Below are positions 17,301 to 25,251 of a DNA stretch of 41,779 nt, piece after piece. A program made the translations under genes and the position numbers. Source of the stretch: Pedobacter ureilyticus (GTDB taxonomy: Bacteria > Bacteroidota > Bacteroidia > Sphingobacteriales > Sphingobacteriaceae); assembly GCF_005925345.1 (NCBI RefSeq), contig NZ_SSHJ01000033.1, positions 1 through 41,779 on the forward strand, read 5' to 3'. Each line of letters starts with the position of its first letter. Positions within the stretch are counted from its first letter, which is position 1. Under the pieces are notes generated by a model. It was not told the DNA's origin. It made no database searches and worked only from the letters and a program-made list of their open reading frames with translations.

Positions 17301-17509
17301 TAAGGTTGAAAAACGTGCAGTTGGGTTATACCTTTAAAAACAACCTCATTCAAAAAATTGGTGTAAAGAAAATACGAGGTTTCGTTTCGGCTGATAACTT
17401 GTTGACGTTTACCGGCTTTAAAGGCTTAGATCCAGAAAAGAGCACTTATGCCAATGATTCGTATCCGATTACAAAAACGTTTGTGTTTGGTTTAAACTTT
17501 GACTTTTAA
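14333..17509 (+). CDS. SusC/RagA-family TonB-dependent outer-membrane transporter
   Basis: A 1058-residue outer-membrane glycan importer. A signal-like hydrophobic stretch (about 12-30) is followed by a carboxypeptidase-D regulatory-like domain (about 61-130: VVGFVKDEDGLPLPGVEV), the SusC hallmark NEVVVVGYGAQKK (136-148), a plug (about 155-265 with VIVDGMP) and a 22-strand barrel ending FVFGLNFDF. The length is typical. It works with SusD to bind oligosaccharides and carry them into the periplasm using TonB. There is no extended N-terminal STN signalling domain, so no anti-sigma control is expected. The start could also be ATG at 14363. Its stop overlaps the first possible susD start (TAATG). 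Operator-like palindromes lie upstream. Confidence 0.96.
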   Translation: MRCKFLRAGKMLKSRYFLLLCASYPGFNYASDIGRTYSYESEHTLFAGVAYVTPKILLQKTVVGFVKDEDGLPLPGVEVRNLNTSDVVVTDADGKFQIKAADTDQIQFRLIGFSAITLSSKEVTSVVMKAETSKLNEVVVVGYGAQKKANIVGAVASAKFDETISSRGLSNASSALQGLLPGLAVTQSSGMAGNNAAELLIRGLGTVNNAGPLVIVDGMPDVNMNRVNVNDIESVSVLKDASAAAVYGSRAANGVILITTKSGKRNTKPSISFNNSLSLVSPTGNVNFVNNYAKALTATQVAQSANVAASNFAFKNGTIDQWLALSMIDPKRYPSTNWWDVVLRDGLAQNYNISVNGGSDNSNYYLSLGALDERGIQIENNFKRYNLAFNMDTKIVEKLTSGIRFAGNWSQFKYNYTEGMTANGSSGLDLFSAPAGILPYDPVTGYYGGAMAYNESSQASNMYADYMVRNRNNMDQKQANLSGYLEWKPISGLTANVNYALSYNNRFDWRADMPTQAYNFQTDAWGPRIYVGNNEPIYNTDRENFKTQLNASLGYDKTFGKSHVFSAKVIYSEEFWKDRYLAASRGTRLNPNIFEIDGALNEVQTTGGSSEMEGLRSYIGRLGYTFKDRYILEGTFRADGSSKFLPGDQYGYFPAGAFGWRLSEEEFIKPFFEKIKINSAKFRVSYGSLGNNYGVGRYEQQELLTAGHYFIDGAAVVGLTNKKFINYALTWEKTNIFNVGFDVSMLNNKLLVELDYYDRKTIGMNRSSDLSTHLLGVYIAPRRNIGDMLNQGFEANLTWNDKKGDFRYTVNLNYSTNRNTLLSWSETLQRGSLFVNMPYNFVYAFESMGIAQTWEDVYKATPQGAAPGDILIKDLNGDGRIDANDRKAYPNYQLGRPTSNYALRGSASWKGFDMAILLQGSYGRKEFWMNRVNSSFLGTSAQAVTDEQLNQTWNLDNRGAEYPRLLPSGLGSTSTNNYVSTFWLQDLSYLRLKNVQLGYTFKNNLIQKIGVKKIRGFVSADNLLTFTGFKGLDPEKSTYANDSYPITKTFVFGLNFDF

Positions 17510-19350
17510 TGAATAATCGCATGAATAAGAAATTTATATATATAGCTCTTTCCATTTTATCGGTTGCTTTTATGAGTAGCTGTCGGAAAGATTTATTAAA
17601 TCAAAATGCCACGGTTTCTCCCAATAGCAATACTTTTTGGCTTACAGAGGCAGATGCCGTAACTGGCTTGATGGGTAATTACAACGAGTTTAGACCATGT
17701 TTTGATAGAGATTACCATTTCGATGGGCATGGAGATTTTCTCAAGATGTATAATACTGGGGCAGCGCCAATTAGCATGACGGTGAACAACCCAAGTTCTT
17801 ACGGTAATGGAGCTGCAACACTATACAGAGAGTTGTATGGTTCTATCAACACTTCTAACTATGTAATCGAAAATATTAGATCCAAATTGTTGCCTAATGC
17901 AGTAACAACAGCGTCAAGGCAAAATTTGGAAGCGATTATTGGAGAAGCTCGTTTATTGAGAGGTATAGCTTATTTCCGCTTAATTTCTTTGTGGGGAGAT
18001 GTACCTTATATCTATAAGATAGTTAATGCACCAATTGAAGTCGATACGATTTCAAGATCATCAATCACAAAAGTTAAGGACTCTATTTATGCTGATTTTA
18101 CCTATGCGGCAGAGAAATTGCCAAACAGGGCAGCTGCTATTGGAAGAGCCGCTAAACCTGCTGCTTTAGCCTTTAGAGGTAAGTTGCAATTGTTTTGGGG
18201 TTCGTGGAAAAAGAATGGCTGGCCCGAATTGGAAGGCTTTCAGCAATCTACTGCCGAAGCTAGAACTGCATTTGAAGGTGCCGCTGCTGATTTTAACCGT
18301 GTAATCACAGAGTTTGGCTTAAACCTATTTAGAGGTGGAGCGCCAGGCGAATGGGGCGAAATGGGGAAGGCCGATGTGTTGCCAAATTATTACTACATGT
18401 TTATCCCTTCTACGGGTAATCCAAACGCCGATGGCGAAATGTTAATGGTGCTTACTCACGGAGGTAATGCGACTGGACAAAGTGAAGAATACATGAGAGT
18501 TTGGACAGGTGTTTCTGTGGGCTTGTCTCAAAATCAAGCTATTCCTCGATATGAATTGGCTGATAGATATCAATCTACCATTACTGGTGATTTTTTGCCT
18601 AAAATGACCCAACTAAACCCTTCAACTAATTCGGCAGCAAGAACAACCCCAAATTCTTCGGTTAATCCTGATTCTTACAAGGATAGAGATTATAGAATGA
18701 AAGCTACTTTATTGTGGGACAATGAAAAGATTATGGGTATTGGCACTACAGAAACTACTGGTTTCGTAGCATTTCGCTATAAAACTTGGAGCGGCAACAT
18801 CACTATCGATGGAGTAAGTTATCCCGCTTTTAACGATAATACAACCAACCTTTCGGGCTTGCAGTCTAGAAAGTTTGTACGTAACTACGGTGGTCAAAAC
18901 AGAAGCTCGGGCGATTACAATTGGCCATTAATGCGTTTGGCAGACGTTTTTTTAATGTATGCCGAAGCTACCAACGAGGTAAATGGTCCACAGGCTGATG
19001 CCATTGCCTTGGTAAATCGAGTAAGAGCACGAGGTAAGTTGCCTGCTTTGGCGGCCAGTAAAACTGCCAATCCAACAGCTTTTTTTGAAGCGATAGAGCA
19101 AGAAAGAATTGTAGAGTTATTTGGCGAAGGTCAAAGAGCTTTTGATTTAAGAAGATGGAGAAAACTAGAGACCGTTTTTGGAGCGCCTTATGGTGCTGGT
19201 AAATGGTTTCAAGATAGTTGGGGCAACAATTGGGAGCGCTTTTTCTTTAATGCGGATGAGTTAGTTTACCAACGTTGCTATATTTATCAGATACCTGAAG
19301 CAGAAAGAGTAAGAAACAGCAATCTTACCCAAAACAAACCCTGGAGATAA
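17509..19350 (+). CDS. SusD/RagB-family glycan-binding lipoprotein
   Basis: A 613-residue surface lipoprotein that forms the lid of the SusC transporter. The signal peptide ends with a lipobox FMSSC, with C25 counted from the first ATG; an in-frame ATG at 17521 is an equally good start. The TPR-like SusD body includes EARLLRGIAYFRLISLWGDV, and the C-terminal signature includes LMRLADVFLMYAEATNEV and, later, FGEGQRAFDLRRWRKL. Substrate specificity cannot be read from sequence. The first ATG overlaps the susC stop codon, consistent with coupled translation. Confidence 0.96.
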   Translation: MNNRMNKKFIYIALSILSVAFMSSCRKDLLNQNATVSPNSNTFWLTEADAVTGLMGNYNEFRPCFDRDYHFDGHGDFLKMYNTGAAPISMTVNNPSSYGNGAATLYRELYGSINTSNYVIENIRSKLLPNAVTTASRQNLEAIIGEARLLRGIAYFRLISLWGDVPYIYKIVNAPIEVDTISRSSITKVKDSIYADFTYAAEKLPNRAAAIGRAAKPAALAFRGKLQLFWGSWKKNGWPELEGFQQSTAEARTAFEGAAADFNRVITEFGLNLFRGGAPGEWGEMGKADVLPNYYYMFIPSTGNPNADGEMLMVLTHGGNATGQSEEYMRVWTGVSVGLSQNQAIPRYELADRYQSTITGDFLPKMTQLNPSTNSAARTTPNSSVNPDSYKDRDYRMKATLLWDNEKIMGIGTTETTGFVAFRYKTWSGNITIDGVSYPAFNDNTTNLSGLQSRKFVRNYGGQNRSSGDYNWPLMRLADVFLMYAEATNEVNGPQADAIALVNRVRARGKLPALAASKTANPTAFFEAIEQERIVELFGEGQRAFDLRRWRKLETVFGAPYGAGKWFQDSWGNNWERFFFNADELVYQRCYIYQIPEAERVRNSNLTQNKPWR

Positions 19351-19367
19351 TCTATAAAAAATAAGAC

Positions 19368-19766
19368 ATGAAAAAAATATTCATATTTCAATTAATACTG
19401 TTGCTGTTTGTAATAGCTGCTTGTAAAAAAGATTATCCAATGGATGATGACGGGCTATTGATCACAAATAGGTCAGATTGCTATGTAAGTGCCTTTGAGC
19501 TGTTGGGCGCCGATTTTCAGACGGTAAGAACCAAAGCAGCAACTATAGATACCACGGCACAAACTATTAATGTAGAGGTGCTGTACGGTACAGATCTAAA
19601 AAACCTTTATCCTCAATTCAGCTTGGTAATTGATGCGGTGCTAGATCCAAAAATTGTGGGTAAGGTAGATTTTTCGGATCTCTCTAAGCCAAAGGAATGG
19701 ACGGTGGTATCTGGAAACCGAAAGGTGAGAAAAACTTACAAAGTTTATTTAACTGTAAAACAATAA
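19368..19766 (+). CDS. Small lipoprotein of the Sus operon
   Basis: A 132-residue predicted lipoprotein: hydrophobic signal ending LFVIAA-C19-KKDYP. The mature part is one short beta-rich domain containing NVEVLYGTDLKNLYPQFSL and a C-terminal KVRKTYKVYLTV strand. This looks like the DUF5018-type or Ig-like module often found C-terminal or next to SusD-like proteins. It starts 17 bases after susD and is certainly in the same operon. Proteins in this position usually assist surface glycan binding (SusE/SusF-like role). I would not name a fold with confidence. Confidence 0.8.
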   Translation: MKKIFIFQLILLLFVIAACKKDYPMDDDGLLITNRSDCYVSAFELLGADFQTVRTKAATIDTTAQTINVEVLYGTDLKNLYPQFSLVIDAVLDPKIVGKVDFSDLSKPKEWTVVSGNRKVRKTYKVYLTVKQ

Positions 19767-19776
19767 GCTAAGCGAA

Positions 19777-19835
19777 ATGAAGCCGTTATGATTTACCAAT
19801 GAAAAAATATCGTAAGCAAATCATGATAGCTTCAT
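19777..19835 (+). repeat. Imperfect intergenic inverted repeat
   Basis: ATGAAGC (19777-19783) pairs with GCTTCAT (19829-19835), and ATGATTT (19788-19794) pairs with AAATCAT (19818-19824), separated by a 4x4 internal loop. It fills most of the 95-base gap between the small lipoprotein and the DUF4466-like gene. It has no T-tract, so it is not an ordinary terminator. It could act in RNA processing or partial attenuation. Confidence 0.6.
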
Positions 19836-19861
19836 CACAGCTGAAAATAAAACTTAAATAG

Positions 19862-20851
19862 ATGAAACAGATAAATTTTAAAATATTGATGTCTTTAATG
19901 CTGCTTGCTTTATGCTTTGGCGCATGTAAAGACAAAGAGTACGCCATTCCAACTGCGTCAGATAAGTTGCAGAACGATTTAATCAAGAGGTCATTGGGGC
20001 CAAACATTGTAGGCGGAACCATTGAATTTGCCTATGCGGCAGCAATTTTGCCAGAAAAAGGCAAGTTAACCTCTATGACGGTTGAAGCTAGCATAGCAGG
20101 CGCTACAGGAACATATTTAGACCATAGGTTTTACAATACCAACAATTCTGGAACTGACGTAGGTACGGCCGTTGGTGATCCGTCTGTAACTACAGGAAAA
20201 ACTACGCAGGTAACTTATACTGGAGATTTTTCTGCAGCAACACTACGTTACTTTTATAAAATTCCGGAAGAAGCTCGCGGAAAAACCATTAGTTTTACTT
20301 TTACTGCAAAATCTAGCAATGGCGAGACAATCTCTTACCAGTCTGGTCCGCATGAAATAAGAAATATGGATATGGCTTTAGATTTAGTAGCTAAAGATGG
20401 TACAGATTTTTATCTGTCTATTGCGGATATGAAGCTATACAACGCAACCTTTGCGGCTGCAAATCCAGATAAAATAGACTTAGTTTACTTGTATAGAACG
20501 CCAACGAACGTAACTTATTTACACTCTTTGGTTGCGCCAACTGCAGATCCGGCTTATTTGCCGACGTTCACCATGCCTACGGGTTTAAATAACAAGACAA
20601 AAATGGTAAAAGCTTTTACCGTTCGCGACCAGCAGTTAGCCAGGATACAATATGGCGTTTTTGTTGATGATGTGGATTTAAGGTCTAAAGATTTTACTGA
20701 TGCGCCAGATTTTGCCATTAACATGAAAGCTGAAGGCGGCGTTTGGGTGCAAACGGCAGATGGTAAATACAATGCTTATATTTATGTAAATACCGTAAAT
20801 AATACTACCAAAGAAATGAGGTTGAGTATGAAAAGGCTGACTATTAAGTAA
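19862..20851 (+). CDS. DUF4466-like surface lipoprotein
   Basis: A 329-residue lipoprotein with signal ending CFGA-C22-KDKEY. The mature part includes LQNDLIKRSLGPNIVGGTIE, AATLRYFYKIPEEARGKTIS and MDMALDL. These blocks resemble what I recall of DUF4466, a family of Bacteroidota PUL lipoproteins of unknown function, usually 300-350 residues. It is expected to be a surface or periplasmic glycan-binding partner of SusC/SusD in the SusE position. It begins 95 bases after the small lipoprotein, across the intergenic hairpin, and ends 2 bases before the lyase gene. Confidence 0.8.
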   Translation: MKQINFKILMSLMLLALCFGACKDKEYAIPTASDKLQNDLIKRSLGPNIVGGTIEFAYAAAILPEKGKLTSMTVEASIAGATGTYLDHRFYNTNNSGTDVGTAVGDPSVTTGKTTQVTYTGDFSAATLRYFYKIPEEARGKTISFTFTAKSSNGETISYQSGPHEIRNMDMALDLVAKDGTDFYLSIADMKLYNATFAAANPDKIDLVYLYRTPTNVTYLHSLVAPTADPAYLPTFTMPTGLNNKTKMVKAFTVRDQQLARIQYGVFVDDVDLRSKDFTDAPDFAINMKAEGGVWVQTADGKYNAYIYVNTVNNTTKEMRLSMKRLTIK

Positions 20852-20853
20852 CT

Positions 20854-23595
20854 ATGTTTAGAATATATTTGGTTAAAACTGTAAATAAAGGAAAGCTAGT
20901 AATGGCTTTCCTTTGCAGTTTATTTGTGTTTCAGGTTGTTTTTGCACAGCAACATCAGGTTGAGCTAAAAAGTCTACAGCTTGAAAATAAAAAGGCGAAG
21001 GTAAATAACCAAGTTGTTAAAACATCACTCAACGGCCAAAGTGCCTTTTATCTTGATGGAATTAACAGAAACTTGGAAACTGATGTTCTGCCAGATTTGG
21101 AATGGATGGTTCAGGTTCCTAAATCTGGTTGGTATATTTTGGAGGCTGAAACGGAGCCTGTTGATTTTGAAAAGCTGAAGAAAGAAGATCAAACAGGTAA
21201 ATTAACTTTGAAAGCTAAGTTTCAAAATGGAAACGACAGGCCGACTTTTCGTATCGTTTATGATGTACATAAGGGTGGCTTGCAAGAGTTAGGTAAGTTT
21301 GAGTTTAGATCTAAAAACCAAAAGCTAAAAGTTTGGTTGCCTGCTAACTTGGCGCTTAAACGATTGTCAATAAAGCCCTACGTAGCTCCGGTACCGCCAG
21401 CAGATGCAGAAAATTATGTACCAAAAATTGTTCCTCCAAGCGGGCATCCTAGGCTGTGGGTTAATCAAGAAACGTTACCAATTATTAGGCGAAGAACATT
21501 AGATACAGCGCACCAAGCTGCTTGGGCTACGGTTAAGGCAAAAGCCGAATTGCCGTTCAAATTCGCTTTCGACAGTAATAAAGAGATGTTTCATGATGAA
21601 AAGCTTGAAAGTGTTATCGAAGCAAAGGCTTTTTATTATCTAATAACCGAAGATAGGAAAGTGGGTGCGGAGGCAGTTCAGCTGGCGTTAGATTACCTGT
21701 CGGTTTTGGAATTTGGTAATGTTACATACGGTGATATTACAAGAGAAGTAGGCCGTGCAATGTACACTGCATCTTTGGTTTACGATTGGTGTTATCCACT
21801 CATGAATGCTGTTGGTAGAGCACAGTTAAGGAAAGATTTGATGCGCCTAGCTACAGATATGGAAATGGGTTGGCCACCGTTTTACGGTATAGAAAGTGTA
21901 GTGAATGGACACGGAAATGAAGCCCAAATTTGTCGTGATTATCTGTCGATGAGTATCGCAATTTATGACGAAGATCCGCTACCCTATAAATATACCTCTT
22001 ACTGGATACTAGATCAGTTAGTTCCTTTACGAAAGTTCGAATATCAGTCGCCGAGGCACAACCAGGGCATTGACTATGGTGGTTATCGCTTTGGCTGGGA
22101 AATGCATGCTGCTTGGCTGTACTACAGAATGTTGGGCTATCCGGTTTTTGATGACAATATTAAGAATTTGCCTTATTACTGGTTGTATATGCGTACGCCA
22201 GATGGTAAAATGCTTCGTGATGGCGATATGTTTAACGTGAAGTACAGCGCTAGCGAAAACTTCTATTGGAAAAATCCGCAAACTATGCTTTTATGCTATG
22301 CATATTCGGGTAACAGGTTAATTAAAGGAGAGTTTGTGAAACAAGGAGGTTTAAAAGACAACCCTGTGCTGTTTTTGTTGTTAGATGATCCTGCTTTAAA
22401 GCCAGATTTCGATTTAAATCAGTTGCCGTTAACAAAAGATTTTGGCCCTGTTTTAAATAGCATGATTGCAAGAACTGGTTGGGAAGAGCATAAAAATAGT
22501 GGTAACGTTGTGGTCGAATTAAAAGGTGGCGGTTTTCATTTTGGTAACCATCAACATGCAGACGCGGGAGCTTTACAAATTTACCACAGAGGCATTCAAG
22601 TTGGAGATTTAGGTTTGTATCTTTCTTATGGCTCTCCGTATGATTTCAATTTTAATAAGCGTTCTATTTCACACAGCATGATGTTAGTTCGGGATCCAAA
22701 AGAGCCCTTGCTTTTTAGAACAAAAACCAATGATGGAGGGACTAGATTTAGTCAGCGGTTTCCTCGTACAGTTAAAGAGGTGCTGAGTGATTCTTGGTTT
22801 CAAACTGGATTTGTGAGGTCTTCTGCTTTGGGTTCAGATCCTTTAAAGCCCTCATTTAGTTATTTTAATATCGATGTCACTAATGCCTATTCAGAAAAAG
22901 TAGAAGCTTATACTAAAAGCATGCTGTTCTTGAATTTGAAAAGAGCTGATGTTCCTGCAGTGATGGTACTTTTGGATAGGGTAGTCTCTAAAAGCGCTGA
23001 TATGAAAAAGTATTGGCAAATCAACACTATAAAAAAGCCCGTGTATAATAACGGGAAATTTATTTTGAGCAATTCTTTTGCTGGTGAAGAAGCGGTGACC
23101 TATGTAAATATGATCAAGCCAAGCTTAGTGGATAGGCATTACCAAGTGTTATCAGGTGATTCTTCAACGCTGGTTTTTGAAGATTTTTATACGGTAAAAT
23201 CCCTTTGGCCAGAAGCAAGTGGTTCTAGAATTATGGTTTCGCCTAAAAAAGACAATAAACTTGCGGAGTTTGCTACTATTTTTCAAATGACTGAAAAAGG
23301 AGCTCAAGAGCTTGCTGTTGAAGTTGAAGAAAAAGGGAATTATTTTTATTTGAAGGTTGCCGATAAGGTGATAATTCTCGCAAAATCTGATACGTTTTTG
23401 GACGAGGAAATTGAGATTAACGTGCCAAAAAATGGAAAGTTTGAAGTGATATGTGCAGGTTTACGAACTGGTTTTTGGAATATAAAAAATGTAAAGAAAG
23501 GAGTTAGCCAAAATCAAAATGTCTTAAAAGATCAAAACACTATTGTTTGGGAGGCAGAGTCAGGTAGTTATTTGTTGTCGCCATCTAGAAAGTAA
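20854..23595 (+). CDS. Heparinase II/III-family polysaccharide lyase
   Basis: A 913-residue secreted lyase: signal peptide about 1-31 (cut after VVFA), an N-terminal beta domain with no recognised family (about 35-175), an (alpha/alpha) toroid (about 195-515) and a beta-sandwich region (about 530-910). The residues used by Pedobacter heparinase II can be placed: H353 and E356 in NGHGNEAQ, a tyrosine in HNQGIDYGGYR (Y408 or Y411), and zinc/active-site H566 and H568 in NHQHADAG, D585 in VGDLG and H607 in SISHSMML. It should therefore cut a uronic-acid glycoside by beta-elimination in the periplasm. It is longer than heparinase II (about 770 residues) because of the N-terminal part. The exact substrate is unknown. 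Confidence 0.9.
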   Translation: MFRIYLVKTVNKGKLVMAFLCSLFVFQVVFAQQHQVELKSLQLENKKAKVNNQVVKTSLNGQSAFYLDGINRNLETDVLPDLEWMVQVPKSGWYILEAETEPVDFEKLKKEDQTGKLTLKAKFQNGNDRPTFRIVYDVHKGGLQELGKFEFRSKNQKLKVWLPANLALKRLSIKPYVAPVPPADAENYVPKIVPPSGHPRLWVNQETLPIIRRRTLDTAHQAAWATVKAKAELPFKFAFDSNKEMFHDEKLESVIEAKAFYYLITEDRKVGAEAVQLALDYLSVLEFGNVTYGDITREVGRAMYTASLVYDWCYPLMNAVGRAQLRKDLMRLATDMEMGWPPFYGIESVVNGHGNEAQICRDYLSMSIAIYDEDPLPYKYTSYWILDQLVPLRKFEYQSPRHNQGIDYGGYRFGWEMHAAWLYYRMLGYPVFDDNIKNLPYYWLYMRTPDGKMLRDGDMFNVKYSASENFYWKNPQTMLLCYAYSGNRLIKGEFVKQGGLKDNPVLFLLLDDPALKPDFDLNQLPLTKDFGPVLNSMIARTGWEEHKNSGNVVVELKGGGFHFGNHQHADAGALQIYHRGIQVGDLGLYLSYGSPYDFNFNKRSISHSMMLVRDPKEPLLFRTKTNDGGTRFSQRFPRTVKEVLSDSWFQTGFVRSSALGSDPLKPSFSYFNIDVTNAYSEKVEAYTKSMLFLNLKRADVPAVMVLLDRVVSKSADMKKYWQINTIKKPVYNNGKFILSNSFAGEEAVTYVNMIKPSLVDRHYQVLSGDSSTLVFEDFYTVKSLWPEASGSRIMVSPKKDNKLAEFATIFQMTEKGAQELAVEVEEKGNYFYLKVADKVIILAKSDTFLDEEIEINVPKNGKFEVICAGLRTGFWNIKNVKKGVSQNQNVLKDQNTIVWEAESGSYLLSPSRK

Positions 23596-23644
23596 ACGCT
23601 AAGATATTTTGATAATTAAAATGTATTCTTATTTTTGGTTAAAA

Positions 23645-23654
23645 ATGTATGCAA
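23645..23654. promoter_or_regulatory. Operator-like site at the GntR gene start
   Basis: ATGTATGCAA holds TGTATGCA (23646-23653), one mismatch from the TGTATACA core seen at 14.2 kb and 25.1 kb. It lies directly before the ATG at 23656, so bound regulator would block its own expression. A weaker match (TGTATTCT, 23622-23629) lies 24 bp upstream. Confidence 0.45.
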
Positions 23655-23655
23655 A

Positions 23656-24294
23656 ATGAAAGAAGATTCGTTAGCCTATAAGGTGTATTTGGAGGTGAGA
23701 AAGAAAATTCTTTCTAGCCAATTAGCGGGTGGAGCTCGTTTGGTTGAAAATTTTTGGGCTGAAAAAATGTCGGTAAGTCGAGTAGCGGTAAGAGAAGCTT
23801 TTATGCGTTTAGCGGGCGAGAGCTTGGTGGAGTTTGGGGGAAAAGGGGGATGCTTTGTGAAAAGCATGACCATAGCGGATGTAAGGGAGATACGTGAATT
23901 AAGAGAGATACTAGAGGTTGGCGCTTTGAAGATTCTTTTTGCTAAAAAAAGTCAAGAGGTTATCAAAGAGCTGCAACTAATATGTGATGACTTTTCTGCA
24001 ATGGTAGAAAAAGGTTATTACGGCGGTGCTTGTGAAGCTGATGTGAAATTTCATGAAAGAATGATCGAAAGTACAGAGAATGCTCGGCTGATCATGATGT
24101 ATAAAAATAGTAATATTCCCTTGTTTCACATGAGGTTGGGTGCCGTAATGGATCAAATGGAAGATTATCAAGATACTGATAAAGAGCATCGTTCAATAGT
24201 GGAAGGTTTGGCTAAAGACGATTGGGAACTTTCGTGTTCGTCTTTAGTCCGGCATCTCTACAGGGGAGAGCAAGAGGCTTTAGAGTTAGTTTAA
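23656..24294 (+). CDS. GntR-family (FCD/FadR subfamily) transcription regulator
   Basis: A 212-residue regulator. An N-terminal winged helix (about 1-72) contains MSVSRVAVREAFMRLAGESL, the GntR recognition region. The C-terminal FCD ligand domain (about 78-205) retains the metal-binding set D129 and H133 in EADVKFHERM, H178 in DKEHRSIVEG and H200 in LVRHLYRG, with the usual 21 residues between the last two. FCD domains typically sense small carboxylates such as sugar acids. The start is taken at ATG 23656; an upstream in-frame TTG (23635) would run through an operator-like site. It is the natural candidate to bind the GTATAC palindromes of this locus and to respond to a pathway sugar acid. 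Confidence 0.92.
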   Translation: MKEDSLAYKVYLEVRKKILSSQLAGGARLVENFWAEKMSVSRVAVREAFMRLAGESLVEFGGKGGCFVKSMTIADVREIRELREILEVGALKILFAKKSQEVIKELQLICDDFSAMVEKGYYGGACEADVKFHERMIESTENARLIMMYKNSNIPLFHMRLGAVMDQMEDYQDTDKEHRSIVEGLAKDDWELSCSSLVRHLYRGEQEALELV

Positions 24295-24302
24295 TAATTT
24301 TT

Positions 24303-24336
24303 AAAGAGGGATAGTTAAATGATCCCTCTTTTTTTT
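24303..24336. terminator. Terminator between gntR and the SMP-30 gene
   Basis: AAAGAGGGAT (24303-24312) pairs perfectly with ATCCCTCTTT (24322-24331) around a 9-base loop and is followed by a T-run. It lies 8 bases after the gntR stop and covers the last codons of the convergent SMP-30 gene, so the two transcripts share it. Confidence 0.9.
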
Positions 24337-25112
24337 GTAAGGTATTGAACTAAAATTCCTGTTTCGGCTTCCGTAATTATCAATCCTTTTTTGGCAAAAG
24401 GGTCTATTGCACAGTTGGTTGGGTTGTAGCCTAATGCTGCAATGTCTTCTAGCCATTTTCCATTTTCGTTCCACACCCTTACTTTGCCAGATCCGTAAAC
24501 TGCAACGTATAGATTGCCCTCATTATCAAAGGCAATTCCATCTGGGCCAACTTCACCTCCAGTTTCCGCAAACAAAGTTTTTTCGCTCAGCTGTTTGTTT
24601 TTGTTGTCCCAATTAAATTTCCAGATTTGCTTTGTTCCGGTTTCTGCAACAAATAGATGAGATTGATTTTTGTTAAGCGCTAACCCGTTTGGGTAGTACA
24701 TCCCTTCGAAAATTTTAAATAGCTCTTTTTCTCTAGTGAAGCAGCAAATATAGCCTGTATTGTCATTTAGGCTATTTCCAGGGCAGGTGAAAAGTAAATC
24801 ACCCTCTCTGGTAAAGGTTAAATCGTTGGGCATTTTAAGTGCGGTTCCATTAAAATTGTCTACCATAGTAGTTGTTTTTTGCAATATCGGATCAAAAGTT
24901 CTGATACTGTTTTGTTTCGAATCACAAAACCAAATCAGGTTGTTTTTGTCGATAGCTATACCATTTGGCGCTCCATCTACGTGATGCCTTTGGTGGGTTT
25001 CGCCAATCACAGCAACAAGATTTCCAGCGTCTTTTTCTACTAGCCAAATGTTTCCGCTGCTATCAAAACATGGCCCTTCTGGGAATTTTAAATGATCTAA
25101 AATAATGCGCAT
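24315..25112 (-). CDS. SMP-30/gluconolactonase-family lactonase
   Basis: A 265-residue six-bladed propeller without a signal peptide, expected in the cytosol. Family features are the N-terminal FPEGPCFDSSGNIWLVE, the metal-ligand asparagines in GAPNGIAI, MPNDLTF and YPNGLAL, and the aspartate in GPDGIAFDNEGNLYVA. Enzymes of this family hydrolyse sugar lactones with a divalent metal. In this locus it would open a lactone made from the imported sugar, giving the aldonic acid used by the dehydratase. It is convergent with gntR and divergent from the aminotransferase operon, sharing a 139-bp regulatory region with two GTATAC sites. Cytosolic location and a periplasmic PQQ dehydrogenase imply that the lactone itself would have to be imported. 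Confidence 0.88.
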   Translation of the reverse strand: MRIILDHLKFPEGPCFDSSGNIWLVEKDAGNLVAVIGETHQRHHVDGAPNGIAIDKNNLIWFCDSKQNSIRTFDPILQKTTTMVDNFNGTALKMPNDLTFTREGDLLFTCPGNSLNDNTGYICCFTREKELFKIFEGMYYPNGLALNKNQSHLFVAETGTKQIWKFNWDNKNKQLSEKTLFAETGGEVGPDGIAFDNEGNLYVAVYGSGKVRVWNENGKWLEDIAALGYNPTNCAIDPFAKKGLIITEAETGILVQYLTKKRGII

Positions 25113-25137
25113 AGAAAAAAAATAAAATATTGTTTAA

Positions 25138-25147
25138 ATGTATACAT
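25138..25147. promoter_or_regulatory. GTATAC palindrome upstream of the SMP-30 gene
   Basis: ATGTATACAT is a 10-bp exact palindrome, 26 bases upstream of the SMP-30 start (leftward) and in the shared divergent promoter region with the aminotransferase operon. Core TGTATACA is identical to that upstream of susC. Confidence 0.6.
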
Positions 25148-25160
25148 AAAAATTGTAATT

Positions 25161-25170
25161 TAGTATACAA
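25161..25170. promoter_or_regulatory. Second GTATAC site in the SMP-30/aminotransferase region
   Basis: TAGTATACAA differs by one base from the TTGTATACAA centre of the 14.17-kb palindrome. Its centre is 23 bp from the neighbouring site at 25138-25147, about two helical turns, as expected for paired operator binding. Confidence 0.55.
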
Positions 25171-25251
25171 TAATAATCGTTTATGGGATACATGTTTTTA
25201 ATAAGCTTCCTTTAAAATAGTTTACATAATAATAACAACGAATAACGTTTT

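Noticed and set aside
23635..23655. TTG start for the GntR regulator.
   Set aside because: ATG 23656 gives a normal GntR N-terminus, and the extra stretch consists of the operator-like sequence.
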